Shown: positions 35,085-47,480, counted from the first letter of the stretch. The stretch is DNA of 64,000 nt from Mastigias papua (GCA_964019165.1 OZ025273.1:16164714-16228713), one strand, 5' to 3'. Notes: generated from the sequence alone by a model not told the origin. Program-made: numbers and translations.

Positions 35085-37120
35085 TTTTCTTCCCGTATCG
35101 ATAGAGAAAATAAGCTTAGTCTCCTGAAATTGATTAAAGGTCACTAACTAAATTTTTCGCAAATATACCCTGTGTTTGTATTGTACTGTGTACATTACGG
35201 GCCCCTGTATGTATGGTCTCTTTGTCTCGAAAACGATGCCAGATTTTGTGAACCTTTCTTCACAGAGTGCATTACACTATACTGAAAAGTAACAAGATGT
35301 TACAGGAGGAAAATACACAATGACTCAATACAAATAAACAGGTTTCCTTGTAACGATAAAAGCAACCAATTCCAAAAACTGGCACCACGATACTCTCAAT
35401 ACGACAAACCACTTTGACTGAGCCTCTCTACAACAACCGCTAATGACGACTTCACATAATGACTGACTAACTACATCAGGCACACCGGAGCCGCACTATA
35501 TACATATTATTATGATGTAACTAAGGGGGCAATGCAATGGCATGGTGACGGAACACAAAAAACAACAGTATACTAAGATTAGACAATACGTCACCAACAA
35601 GGTAAGTGACATGATAACAGTAACTGTGGGAGATGATGATGATGCAAGACGACAAAAGACAGGCATACACGGCGTATAGCCTAAGAGCCGCTATATGTAT
35701 GGTGTGTCTCTTCTCGAAAACTATGAGAGATTTCGTCAAAATTTCTTAACAGTTTGATAGAGAATGTTTGATTACATATTATTTTGGTTGGAAATGGGTA
35801 AGGAGACACGACTTCTATCTGTTATGAGACATGCCCCTATATGTATGGTATGTCTCTTCTCCGAAACTATAAGAGATTTCGCTAAACTTTCTTCACAAAT
35901 CGATAGAGAAAATTCGATTACACATTATTCTCGTCTGAAATGGATGGGGAGACGCGATTTATGTTTTTTGCGAGTATACCCTAGAGTCAGTTGTACACTC
36001 TGCATACTGTGATTTGTGCGGAGTTGGACTAAGAGCCCCTATATGTATGGTATGTCTCTTCTCGGCGATTATGAGAGATTTATTCAAAATTTCTTCACAG
36101 TTTGATAGAGAATGTTTGATTGCAAATTATGTTGGTCGGAAATGGGTAAGGAGACACGAATTCTATTTGTTATGAGACATGCCCCTATATGTATGGTATG
36201 TCTCTTCTCCGAAACTATAAGAGATTTCGGCAAACTGTCTTCACAAATCGATAGAGAAAATTCGATTACATACTAGTCTTATCTGAAATTGATAGGGAGA
36301 CACGACTCGTATATTTCCCAAGTGCGCCCTATCGTCCTATACTACTGTGTTTACAGCGGTGCATACGGCATATGGCCTAAGGGCCCCTATATGTATGGTA
36401 TGTCTCTTCTCGAAAACTATGAAAGATTTCGTCAAAATGTCTTCACAGATCCATAGAGAAAGTCAGAAATGGGTAAGGAGACACGAATTCTATTTGTCAT
36501 GAGACATGCCCCTTATATGTATGGTATGTCTCTTCTCAAAAACTATAAGAGATTTCGTCAAAATGTCTTCACAGATCCATAGAGAAAGTCAGAAATGGGT
36601 AAGGAGACACGAATTCTATTTGTCATGAGACATGCCCCTTATATGTATGGTATGTCTCTTCTCAAAAACTATAAGAGATTTCGTCAAAATTTCTTCACAG
36701 ATCGATAGAGAAAATTCGAGTACATAATAGTCATATCTGAAAGTAATAGGGAGACACGACTCATATATTTCCCAAGTGCGCCCTATCTTCCTATACTACT
36801 GTGTTTACAGCGGTGTACACGGCGTATGGCCTAAGAGCCCCTATAGGTATGGTATGTCTCTTCTCGAAAACTATGAGAGATTTCGTCCAAATGTCTTCAC
36901 AGATCGATAGAGAAAAGTCGATTACATAATAGTCATATCTGAAATTAATAGGGAGACACGACTCATATATTTCCCAAGTGCGCCCTATCTTCCTATACTA
37001 CTGTGTTTACAGTGGTGCATACGGCGTATGGCCTAAGGGCCCCTATATGTATGGTATGTCTCTTCTCGAAAACTATGAAAGATTTCGTCAAAATTTCTCT
37101 ACAGTGTAATAGAAAACAGT
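35085..37120. repeat. Z right subterminal repeat array
   Basis: About ten imperfect units repeat at 120-480 bp spacing. Each has CCCCTATATGTATGGTATGT or a close variant, then CTCTTCTC, a GAAACTATGAGAGATTTCG block, TTCTTCACAG, GATAGAGAA and a GGGAGACACGA block. Two neighbouring units (about 36450-36580 and 36580-36710) are almost identical. This is the inverted counterpart of the left array, but more than twice as long. Confidence 0.9.
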
Positions 37121-37619
37121 CGGTTACCTAGAAGGTTCCTGTGAAATGGAAAAGGAGGCGATAGTTGTGAGTCTGTCATATGTACAGTACACTGGCCATG
37201 AAATGGTTCTTCACCCAAACTGTACAAGTCAATGCATGTAGTGAATACCACTGGGAGTAGTTGTATTGCTACAAGATAACCCCCATCATATCGCATTTGT
37301 TGTTATTCTCTGAGTTCTGTATCTAGAGCTGTGATGTTGTTGCGATCCATCAAACGGCCACCCGCAGCGCCCCTATTTGTATGACAGCCCCTATTTGTAT
37401 GCCTCTTTCAAGAGCCCTTATATGTATGGTCTCGCGCCTAACCACACTCAACTGACTGACGTTGTGCTATGCTTAGAAATGTCTCCTCCTTTGAAGATAC
37501 ATCTTTGTAGCATTATACGTTCTTAAGGATGCTATTTGTTGCAAAGTCTAATAGTCAAGTGACAACGCAAAATATGCTAAAACTAAGTGCCAAGGTTCTC
37601 CTAATAAAAACGGAAAGGG

Positions 37620-38245
37620 TGGAAAAATCAGTTTGGTTTTTTGTTTGACCATGTGGTCTCTTTCTTGTCCAGGAGTATTGTGGATACTTTGTGAACCATG
37701 TAGTCAAAATAACTTCATCGTTTTGTTTGCTCCATTCAATGAGTTGCTCACCCCTTTCATTTCTAGATCCTATGCTTTTGCCACCAGCTATTTTGTATGT
37801 TTTTCTATCCCTACCTTGGCATTAAAGTCACCCATGACTATAGTAATGTCCTGTGACCTACATTGTTTTAAGCAGTCATCGATGTTGTTGTCAAATTCTT
37901 CTAGTTCTTCATCAGAGCTGCTGCTAGTTTGTGCATACACTTTGATTACGTTATATTAAATGGTTTTGCTTTTAATTTGATAATCATAACTCTGTCTGTA
38001 GTTTCTCAAAATCCTATCACTGATTTATGTGCTTCTTTATTTAGAAGGATACCAATACCTCTTTCATGACAAGTGCCACCTGAATAGTACATAAAGTAAT
38101 CATCTGTTTTGAAACATCCTGCTCCAGTCCATCATATCTCACACATGCCAAAATTGTCAATATCTAATCATGACATTTCCAATTTTGCATTCTCAAGCTT
38201 TCCTTTTTAATAGAGGGATCTTACATTCCATGTGCTTATGTTCAT
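37620..38245 (-). pseudogene. LINE endonuclease fragment
   Basis: On the minus strand the AP-endonuclease start is visible (STWNVRSLY, with the KGKLENAKLEM helix), then YYSGGTCHERGIGILL, TIVMGDFNAKVG with the catalytic Asp, and TWTRKRPHGQTKNQ-like text in a shifted frame. Several stops and shifts are present. It ends near 37620, so only the 5' part of an RTE/CR1-like LINE remains. Confidence 0.8.
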
Positions 38246-39085
38246 CCTTTTTCATAAATTGTATATAGTAGCATGATGACGGTCCTGACTTCCCTGTGTA
38301 CTCAAAACATCGTTACCAAGCACAGAAACTGGCAATTTAATCATGCTCCTCTTAACACTGTTGTGTTGAATGTCTTTTGAGTTTGTTACCATTGTGGTTG
38401 ACCAGGAGATTATTACTGCAGTAAGGCCCCCAACTCTCTTCTGCAATGCAGTACAGGAGCCAAAATTAAGGCTCAGCCAAACTAGGATACATTGCCATAA
38501 GACATTATTGCACAAACAAAAACTTTGTTTTCATTTGTTTCTGTGACACGAAATGAGGGTGGCTAACCTTGTCTGACAAAGTCTGACAACATTTTGTTGT
38601 TGCTGCTAAGTTGATCATTGGCGGGAAAATCAAGACTAAACTGGAGGTGAGGCAAAAAGCAGTTGCCGCCATTTTGCTTTTAGAAGCCATGAATGACAAA
38701 GAGGAGAAAGAGAAGAGCTCTTACAAAGTAAGAAAATGGTTGCTGTTTTATTTGGTGAAGGAACTTGCCATAGAAGACACACAGGCCTTCATGCAAATGA
38801 TGAGGATGAAGCACAGACAGTTTAAAGAAATATTAAATTTAATCGAGCCATATATTTCAAAGCAGACATCAAAATGTGGAAACCCGATAAGCTCATCAGA
38901 GAGACTTGCCCTCACAATACGTTTCCTTGCCTCAGGAGAATCCTTTAGATCATTGCATCTTCAGTTTCGTATAAGCAGAGCAGCTGTTTCCTACATCATC
39001 AAAGATGTCTGTAGTGCTATACATTTAGTCATGAGACCCCTGTTCTTGCACTTGCCTGGAATTGCATCCGAGTGGTTAGTCTTGG

Positions 39086-42000
39086 TGGTGTAGTGTAGTT
39101 ACTGAGGAGTAGCACCTTTGTAGGCTTGTCAGCCGCACATCTGTGATGTGGACAAGAACACTGGTCTCCCAGGGCTGCATAACTCTCGCTTATGGCTCCT
39201 AGAAGTCAGTAGTGTACACTGACGGCCACACCACGGGATCTCGCCTCGGCTGGCGTGCTAAACTAAGTAGAGGGTAGCACCAGTCCCTTGGACTGGAGTG
39301 ATAGGGGACGTCACCCCTTAAGTGCACAAAGTCTGGAATGGCTGATGAAGCAGAGGAATTCATGTGGATCAATGGTTCAGAAGGCATGACAGCAAGATGT
39401 GTGACACATCTAGAGCACTATCTTGACGGAAGCGGATACATGGCCAGTCACCATGGAAGGGATTGGGCCCCCACCATGTATTACCGAAGTTAGTCATGGA
39501 TAGAAATAGTATTAGATTTAGAAGTATTGATGGTGAAGTTGAGACCCCTGCGACTGAGCCAGATAAAAACTACAGGGAAGAGGATAATGTTTCATTAGTA
39601 AATAAATTAGTGGATGATGAAGATGTCTTAAACCCTAGAAGGAGGACACCTTCTGATAGTGCTAAATTGAAAACTAGAAACAGATGCCTAAAACTGGGAA
39701 CTTGGAATGTAAGAACTTTATATCAAGCTGGAAAATTAGACAATTTGATACAAGAAATGGAAAGTATGAGATTAGATATTCTAGGAATTGCGGAGACACA
39801 TTGGGTTGAAGAAGGAAAAATTATTAAAGAAAATCACACAATGATATACTCAGGTGGAGAAATGCATAGGAAGGGGGTGGGTATCTTGATGAAAAACAAT
39901 ATAGCTAGGTCAATGCTGGGCTTTTGGGCTATATCAGAGAGAGTCATTATGCTGAAATTGCAAGCAAAGCCTTTCAATATTAACATTATTCAAGTGTATG
40001 CACCAACATTAGATTGTGAAGATGAAGAAGTTGAGAAGCTATATCAGGAAATAAACAATGGCATCAAACAAACAAAGTCAGGTTAACTGCTATGTGTAAT
40101 GGGAGATTTTAATGCGAAAGTTGGAAAAGAAAAATATGAGAAGATAGCAGGTTCACATGGATTAGGGAATAGAAATGAAAGAGGAGACAGGCTAATAGAA
40201 TTCTGTCAACAAAATAACTTAAGCGTTGTCACTACTTGGTTCCAACAGCCAACAAGAAGATTATGCACTTGGAAAAGCCCAGGAGGTACAACAAGAAATC
40301 AGATAGATTACATACTAAGTAATGAACGGTTTAGGAACAATGTGAAGCAAGTAAAAACATACCCTGGGGCAGATATAAACTCAGATCATATTCCAGTTGT
40401 AATGAAGCTAAATATTAAACTTAAGAAACTGGAAAAACCAAAAGTAAGAGATCAAATTGATTTAGAACTATTAAAAGAAGAGAGTTATAAAAAAAAGTAT
40501 AATGTCGAGATTAGAAATGCGTATTCAAGATTATCAAATCAAACACTTGAACAAACTCCTGAAGATCAAATTGAAGTGGAGAAGACATGGGGCATAATCA
40601 AAGAAAGCTTAAACACGTCGTTGAGAGCAGTACTGCCGAGTAAACGTGCAAAGAAAAAGAAACCCTGGATGACAGATGATATTCTTAGGAAGATGGAAGA
40701 ACGAAAGAAATTCAAGAATATAGATTCAGATAAATACAAACAACTAGATAAAGAAATTGAAACACTATGTAGACAAACAAAAGAAAAATGGCATGTAGAC
40801 CAATGTGAAGAAATTGAGCTATTGGAAAAGCAGCACCGAACAAGAGAAATGCACAAAAAAGTAAAAGATCTTACCAATAGAAATTCAAGGAAGACAGCTA
40901 GTGGTTGCATAAAGGATAGGAATGGAAAACTACTTTTCGATCAGGAAGACATAGCTAATAGATGGGCAGAACACATCACTGAGCTGTACAATGACGATAG
41001 AAGGGAAATGCCAAGTTTTGAGGTAACGAGTGGCGAGAATATCATGAAGGAGGAAGTTGAATTAGTTATAAAATCTATGAAAGATAAGAAAGCAGCTGGA
41101 CCTGATGGACTATCAACAGAAACTCTGAAAGCTCTAGATGATCAGAACATTGACATGATTACGGACCTATGTAATACTATATACAACAGTGGCATAATAC
41201 CAGCAGACTTGAAACACTCTGTATTTGTAACTCTACCTAAAAAACCAAAAGCACAAGATTGCTCATCATTCAGAACAATTAGCCTCATGAGCCATGTCAC
41301 AAAATTACTTCTCAAAGTCATCCAAAGAAGATTAACTGATAAAATAGATCAGGAAGTAAGCCGTCTACAGAGCGGATTTAGACCAGGTGTAGGAACAAGG
41401 GAAGGTATATTTACCTTAAGAACAATTTGTGAGAGAGCACTAGAAGTTCGAAAAGACATCTACATCTGTTTTATTGACTATGCAAAAGCATTTGACAAAG
41501 TTAAACACTCTATGATGATAGAATGCCTATCAGAAATTGGCATAAATGACAAAGATTTACAGATAATAACCAAACTATACTGGGAACAAACCGCGACAGT
41601 AAGAACTGAAAATGGCGTAACAAAAGAATTTCAAATAAAGCAAGGAGTCAGACAGGGGTGTGTACTATCCCCAAGTTTATTCAACTTATATACTGAGAAA
41701 ATATTCAGAGAAATAGAGGAGATGAATGGAGTAAATATAGGTGGAGTCAACATCAACAACTTAAGATATGCAGATGACACGGTGCTTCTCGCAGAAAACA
41801 ACACAGATTTACAAGACTTAGTAACAGCAATAAATAATAAAGGGAAGCGATATGGAATGGAGATAAACATCACAAAAACTAAGGGAATGATTGTTAGCAA
41901 GAAAGAGATGGTGCCTGAAATAAAGATCAGTATAGAAGGAAAGAATATTCAGCAAATGAAGGAAATGATATATCTAGGTTTTATGGTTACAGAAAATGGA

Positions 42001-42552
42001 AAATGTGAAAGAGAGATCAAACGAAGGATAGGTGTAGCGAAGTCATCTTTTGAAAAAATGCATAAGGTTTTAACATCTCGGATTATCAACATAAGTGGAA
42101 GGCTGTGCCTTGCCAAATGCTATATCTGGTCAACATTATTGTATGGAGCAGAGACTTGGACACTATCAAAAGCCACAGTTAAAAAATTGGAAGCGTTTGA
42201 AATGTGGACCTACAGGAGAATAATGAAAGTATCATGGAAAGAATATAAGAGTAACGAGGACGTTCTCAGCATGATAAATTCGAAAGGAATGCTAGTAGAA
42301 ATGATAAAAAGAAGAAAACTAGCTTATTTTGGACACTTAGTGAGGAGAGATGACATTCAAAGATTGCTACTAGATGGAAAGATTAATGGGAAACGAAGTA
42401 GAGGTAAACAACGACTCACATGGGCAGACAACATCACAGAATGGATAGGAATGAAGTACAACGAGTGTATCAGGGTGGCACAAGACCGAGGGAGATGGAG
42501 ATCCATGACAGCCAACCTGCTGGGAGCAGATGGCACCTGATGATGATGATGA
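39086..42552 (+). mobile_element. RTE-like LINE X, near full length
   Basis: A 3467-bp LINE is flanked by the 13-bp duplication TGGTTAGTCTTGG (39073-39085 and 42553-42565). A 5' UTR of about 380 bp precedes the ORF; the stop codon TGA is followed directly by a short GATGAT tail. The short 3' UTR, repeat tail and single EN-RT protein fit the RTE clade or a close relative. Confidence 0.93.
39463..42540 (+). pseudogene. LINE X endonuclease-reverse transcriptase (one stop)
   Basis: A single frame of about 1025 codons has one TAA at 40084-40086, just before CVMGDFNAKVG. AP endonuclease motifs: GTWNVRTLYQAGKL, GIAETHW, MGDFNAKVG, NQIDYILSN, NSDHIPVV. RT motifs: KKAAGPDGLSTE, LPKKPKAQDCSSFRTIS, LQSGFRP, IDYAKAFDKV, GVRQGCVLSPSLFN, YADDTVLL. 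A thumb and basic C-terminus follow (RGKQRLTWADNITEWIG). Elements of this kind are often annotated as craniofacial development protein 2-like. The start could lie at 39463 or a little upstream. Confidence 0.93.
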
Positions 42553-43540
42553 TGGTTAGTCTTGGCAAAGTCCTTTGACGATAGATGGAACTTTCCCCAT
42601 TGTATAGGGGCAATTGATGGAAAGCATGTAAATCTTAAATGCCCTTACAAATCAGGGTCTCATTTCTATAATTACAAAAAATTTCATTCAATTACTTTAC
42701 TGGTCATTGCTGGTCCTGGGTATGAAATTGGTTATGCAGATGTGGGAACAAATGGACAGATTTCTGATGGTGGTGTGTCTAACAAAACCAGCTTTCTGAA
42801 ATGGATGTGTGAAGGAACACTGAAAACACCTGCACCAAAATGTTTGCCAAATGAAGAATACCCAGACCCATATGTAGTTGTGGGAGATGATGCGTTTGCT
42901 CTTCGTCCCTTTCTCATGAAGCCATATGCACAACAAGCTGTAACTATCAAAAAGAGACTTTTCAATTACAGACCTTCTAGGGCCAGGTGCATATCTGAGA
43001 ATGTTTTTGGGATACTTTCAAACAGGTGGAGAGTATATCACTCAACATTGGGGGTGCAGCCAAAGACAGCTGAGAAAAGTATCCTTGCTACACTGGTCCT
43101 ACACAATTTTCTGCTAAAAGGAGCATCAAAGCATGTTTACAGTCAAACTAAACTAACTGACTATGTAAGCAAGGAAGATGGATCCATTATCAATGGGTCA
43201 TGGAGAGATGAGAACCCCACACTACCTCTGAGGGGTTAGGATGGACAAAATCTGGCCGTAGAGCCTCCAATAGTGTAAAAGATGTGCCTGATATTCTTAA
43301 GGACTACTTCTTCAATGAGGGTGCAGTTCCATGGCAGTGGAACATGTGAGGACATAACAGACGCAGGCAGTAAATTAGATGTCATAACAATGAACTAGAT
43401 ATAATGGAACAACAAGAATAAGTAAATTTTATCTGTGCAGCTTGAAAATAGTTTCCAAAAGAATATCCAGGGAAAACATCAAATTTTTGCATATCTTGAC
43501 AGAGTGATATTTGAAAGTCATTTATAACTGTTCAGGAAGC

Positions 43541-44557
43541 TCATATGATAACCATTACTAGCATATGTATTTTGACTTTGAGTGTTTGTTCTGTCATTAT
43601 AAGTGAAATGTGTCCCTTGTTCATACTTGTGTTCTTCAAATTCCACTTCAAATAGTACATCAGATATCCTTTTTCAGCAAAGGCCCTTCCATGGGATGAA
43701 AAGCCATCCAATTTCTGTGCTACATAACTCCCGAACCGATTCCCAGTAGTTTTTTCACTTGTTTCTTTATGATAACCTGGTGGAACTGATACAGCATTTA
43801 CAGCTTTCTGAAGAAGCTCTGTTTTCAGCTTTTGTTGTTCTTCAATCTGGTTTGCCTTAAGTTTACATTTCTTCGTGGGAGGCTGCTCTTCTGTAAGCAA
43901 GCTGCTGTTTGATATATTTTCTCCCTGGCTATTTTCTTCGCTGTCAAGATCTATTGTATCTACACTCTTGCCTGCCTGAATGCTACATGACAAGAATGTC
44001 AGCTGGTCAAACTACCTCCATGTACTTCTGTATCGTTCATCTGTCCCTTGTCCTGATTTCGTGCGGTTAACTTTATTCACTTCTCTTCCAAACTGCCCAC
44101 GAAGATTTCTCCATTTACTAAGTACTGCATTCTGATTAATACCCAGCTGATCTGCAATGTCTTCTAGGGCCTCTGACTTCTTACTTCTATCGTGATATTC
44201 CTTGTGAGTGGTGTCCCATAAGACATATCTTTCTTCGACCAAATCTATCAGCTTTTGGACATCTTGATCTGTCCACACAGATTTGGTAGTTTTTCCACAA
44301 AGTGCAGAATCCTTGGATGAGTTATGAGTCACAGTACTTACGCCCAAGCCTGTCTCCATCTTCTTAAGCTTCTTTGTCAACTGAGCAATCAATTGCATCG
44401 TAGTGTCATCTTCTACATCTGAGCTTGAAGGAGGAGATGAAATCTCCTCGCACTCTTGTTTCGCTGCCATCTTATCATGCCAGTCTTTAATCATCACTGC
44501 GCATACTACTGTGCATGGACATTTCCAGCATTGAAGTGAATTGTCTGACAACATCAT
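43541..44557 (-). pseudogene. MADF protein of element D (one stop)
   Basis: Minus-strand frame of about 338 codons. An N-terminal acidic region precedes a Myb/MADF domain at about 90-180 (LIDLVEERYVLWDTTHKEYH, EALEDIADQLG, SKWRNLRGQFGREV). A TAG at about 44009-44011 stands where RST-WR is followed by FDQLTFL; the frame reads on unchanged. A BESS-like tail (FGSYVAQKLDGFSSHGRAFA) follows. Convergent with the D nuclease. Confidence 0.85.
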
Positions 44558-44562
44558 GTCAA

Positions 44563-44746
44563 ACTAGGAAACATTGTCATACAACGCTAAATGTCACACA
44601 AAATGTTTGATGATTGTCAAACATTTGTGTGACAAATTTTTCGTCGATTTTGTCATATGACAAGGTGGCCAAACTAGGAAACAATTCGTGAAACATTTGT
44701 AAAACACGAATGTCATATGACAATGTTTCCTAGTTTGGCCGGGCCT
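44563..44746. repeat. Fold-back end of element D
   Basis: The right terminus contains direct and inverted copies of CCAAACTAGGAAACA (44566, 44673 and the end itself) and short palindromes such as AAACATTTGTGTGACA. Like the left end of element A, one terminus has duplicated part of its inverted repeat. Confidence 0.75.
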
Positions 44747-45056
44747 TTAGGATCACTAACCTGCCTCCCGTTATCCTGTAGTCACCATTGACCATTGGTT
44801 TGGCTCTTCAGCCAACTACAGGTACTATTGCCGCCGCCACCCAACACTAGGACTAGGCTTATTTTAGGCTGGTTCACATATAGCCGTAACTGCTGGCAAC
44901 TGCCGCAGGTACATGTGCTGCAGGCTACCGCAGACGATATGTTCACAAATGATATCTTTGCCAGTAGCCATGCTGGTAGTCAAGCAGTCATTATTGAATT
45001 GCTATTGTTGTTGTTCAAAATCTATTCACGAGGGACGCAAAAGCATGATAAAGGAA

Positions 45057-46467
45057 ATGGCTCCAGCTCTAAACAGGCAACTTCTGTTAGCAGCTCAATG
45101 TGGATTACTGTTGACCTACTACGCATATGAAAGATTAGAGTCATGAAAGGTCAAACGGAGAAGGAAAATGTGGGTTCGCGATATATTCCAGCAAAGGATG
45201 CAATATGGCCAATTTCATACTTTATTGCAAGAAGCTATATTGCACAACAGAGAGAGTTTCTACAGGTTAGTTACAGTAGTCTAAACCTAGTTGGTTTTAG
45301 TGTGAAATCATGGAAGTAGGAAATGGCTGGGAACAGGGGACATGTGCCCCCACTTTTCACAAATGTGTATGTAACTTCTGATTTTCCTTACTTCCCTGAT
45401 TTTTTGGCAGCCCTGAATTCTACTGCATCTGATTGTTCTAAAGTAGAAAAGAAAAAGAGCATGGACCCATATTGCTTTGCTTTGCATTTTGATTGTATAC
45501 AACAGATATCTGATAGTTTGATTGAAGTTGGAACAGGAACAATGCTTACCAAGTAAATGTCTGTTTTTTCTAGGTTCTTGAGAATGTCTCCAGAGAGACT
45601 AGAGCATCTCCTTTCTTTCGTTGGCCCCCTTGTTTCAAAGGGGAAATGCAGAAGTAGGGAAGCAATATCACCAGCTGAAAGACTGGTAATCACTTTGAGG
45701 TATTTGGCATCAGGGAATTCCCAGCAATCAGAATCTGTCACTTTTAGGGTGGGGAGGTCAACAGTTTGCATGATTATTCATGAAACTTGCAATGCTATCT
45801 GGAATGCTTTACATCAGCATTATTTGAGATTCCCTGCATCACAAGAGGAATGGAAATGCATTGCTAATGGGGTCAAAAATGAATGGAATTTCCAAACATG
45901 CATGGCACTTTAGATGGAAAACATATTGCAATCGAATACCCCAAAAATGAAGGTTCCAATTTCTACAATTATAAGGGATTCCACAGCATAGTTTTAATGG
46001 CTATTTGTGACTCAAACTATTGCTTTTCATATGTTCTCATTGGAGGGTATGGAAAAGATAATGATGCCTCTTTATTTGGAGACACAGATGTTTTTCAAGC
46101 ATTTGAGAAAACTGCCCTTCATTTGCCAGGTGAAGAGAAAGTCTTGACTCATTCTTTGCCTTATGTTTTGGTTGCAGATGAGATATTTCCTTTAAAACCA
46201 TGGCTTATGAAGCCATATCCTGTTAGAAACTTGACAGAGGAGAAAACAGTCTACATTTATAGACTATCAAGAGCAAGAAGAACAAAAGAAAATACTTTTG
46301 GAATTCTGTCTGTCAAATGGCACATATTTAGAAAGCCCATTAGAGCAGCTGTTGATACTGTTGAAGCTATAACTAAAGCATGAGTGTGTCTCCACAACTA
46401 TCTAAAACAAACTGATAATGCCAGTTACACCCCTGATGGTTTTGTTGATTCTGGGTTTCTCCATTAG
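45057..46467 (+). pseudogene. Harbinger E nuclease, two exons, broken
   Basis: Exon 1 (45057-45265): MAPALNRQLLLAAQ, a TGA after YERLES, basic KRRRKMWV and QFHTLLQEAILHNRESF; donor GTTAG. Exon 2 (45574-46467): FLRMSPERLEHLLSFV, SPAERLVITLRYLASG, HTH GRSTVCMIIHETCNAIW, then a one-base loss near 45890, TLDGKHIAIE, GGYGKDNDASLF, VADEIFPLKPWLMKPY, ENTFGILSVKW, a TGA after ITKA, and CLHNYL. Close to element A in sequence. Inactive as written. Confidence 0.9.
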
Positions 46468-47480
46468 TCTCATAGACAGGATTGAAACTGTGGTGGCGAG
46501 GTTGTTGAGGGTGCATTGATCTGCTTGTGACGAACCGTTTTCTTTGATACGTGGTATTGACATGCTGTGCATCAAAAGTCATGGTTCCCTGCCAGTGTGC
46601 ATCATGACTACTTTGCATTATTTTTATTTTGACCATTGACTTCACTCTGGTGTCCAAAGCTTACATTTGTTCAACAAGGCTGAGACAAAACAACTTATCT
46701 GCATCATTTGCATCAGTCACCATTTCTGAACAGCCAGAATTTGAATCAGTAGACTTTGAAATGGCTTCTTGAATTGAGGTCATAGTTTTACTCATTTGTT
46801 TCTGCATTTCACAGTCATTCAGTTTCTTCTTATTTTCTTTTGACCAGGGTCTTTTTCTGTCTCTTGGGGTGCTTGCTGATGCAAAGCATATATTATCCAA
46901 GCTTTTACCATCAATACTGGGCCTACTGGCATTTCAATTGAACTCATTATCCAATTCAACAGTATTGATGGACTCTTAGTTACTTGGACAGGAATTGCTC
47001 TCTTTTTCAAACTGTCCTGATTTATCTGCATCATCCTTACTCACCTCATCATGATCAGTTCCTTCATGTACTAGACCAGCTTCTTCATCAGAATCTGTGG
47101 TACCATGCTTCATTCTGTTTTGGAAAGACGTCTTGAAATTAGATGCACCCTCTCGATGTTTAATGTCTTAAATGGTAAATGTCAACCATCTTAAATGTTC
47201 GTAGTCTCCTTTTATTTCTGGCATATCATTGAGGCCCTCACCAGATCTTGTCGCATTATGAAGCTTTTTCACGTATTTTGTGAAATTGGGTCTGATACTG
47301 TTGTATCTAGTTTTCACTTCGTCCTCACTGATTCCCAGCTCTGCTGCAACTGCTTTCCAGGCATTCTTTTTCCGTAGCGGGATTTTATAGTTGGGGGATC
47401 GTTTATTGTATATTACAGGATAGTTCTGTATGCAATTCATCAGTGCTTCATTGTCAACATGATTTTGAAGTTCACTGTCT
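46373..47480 (-). pseudogene. MADF protein of element E, broken
   Basis: The frame enters near 47480. MADF domain: LMNCIQNYPVIYNKRSPNYK, KKNAWKAVAAELG, RYNSIRPNFTKYVKKL, YEHLRWLTF. Downstream the frame changes twice (near 47160 and 47000-46900). The BESS-like end FCLSLVEQM is followed by TAA and then ALDTRVKSMVKIKIM in the same frame. The tail overlaps the 3' end of the nuclease gene. Confidence 0.75.

Larger units (their letters stand above)
20150..37449 (+). mobile_element. Zisupton/KDZ-type DNA transposon Z, 17.3 kb
   Basis: An 8-bp direct repeat AACTGACT flanks the element (20142-20149 and 37450-37457). The outermost 22 bp of the two ends agree weakly at first and then perfectly (GCGAGACCATACA), so the inverted repeats are subterminal; they continue through GCGCTGCGGGTGGCC and GATGGATCGCAACAACAT. 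Inside lie repeat arrays and a large gene set for SGNH, C48 protease, C2H2, SWIM, SAP, KDZ and PHD domains. Published Zisupton elements have 8-bp duplications, 99-bp subterminal inverted repeats, a zinc-finger transposase and a Ulp1 protease, which fits. Stops and shifts show that this copy is inactive. Confidence 0.9.
38611..43349 (+). pseudogene. Harbinger D nuclease, interrupted by LINE X
   Basis: The frame is open from 38611; the first ATG in frame is 38689, but the AVAAILLLEA text upstream looks like the family N-terminus, so the original start may be lost. Motifs: VKELAIEDTQAF, SERLALTIRFLASGESFRSL, HTH FRISRAAVSYIIKDVC. LINE X enters after IASEW. The rest (42562-43349) has GAIDGKH, DVGTNGQISDGG, VVGDDAFALRPFLMKPY and ENVFGILSNRWRVY. 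The catalytic D-D-E set is present. One frameshift near 43235 separates the GAVPWQW C-terminus. With LINE and one duplication removed the frame is continuous. Confidence 0.9.
38469..44746. mobile_element. PIF/Harbinger element D, 6278 bp with nested LINE
   Basis: The left end (AGGCTCAGCCAAACTAGGAT) matches the right end (complement AGGCCCGGCCAAACTAGGAA). TTA flanks both sides (38466-38468 and 44747-44749). Without the 3.5 kb LINE it would be about 2.8 kb. The nuclease (+) and MADF gene (-) converge. Confidence 0.93.

Noticed and set aside
35085..37120. CRISPR-like array of repeats
   Set aside because: Units are long, imperfect, unevenly spaced and inverted at the other end of the same element; the DNA is eukaryotic. 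They are subterminal transposon repeats.
37633..37959. Plus-strand ORF of 108 codons
   Set aside because: It is antisense to a LINE endonuclease fragment with DFNAKVG and TWTRKRP-like text on the minus strand.
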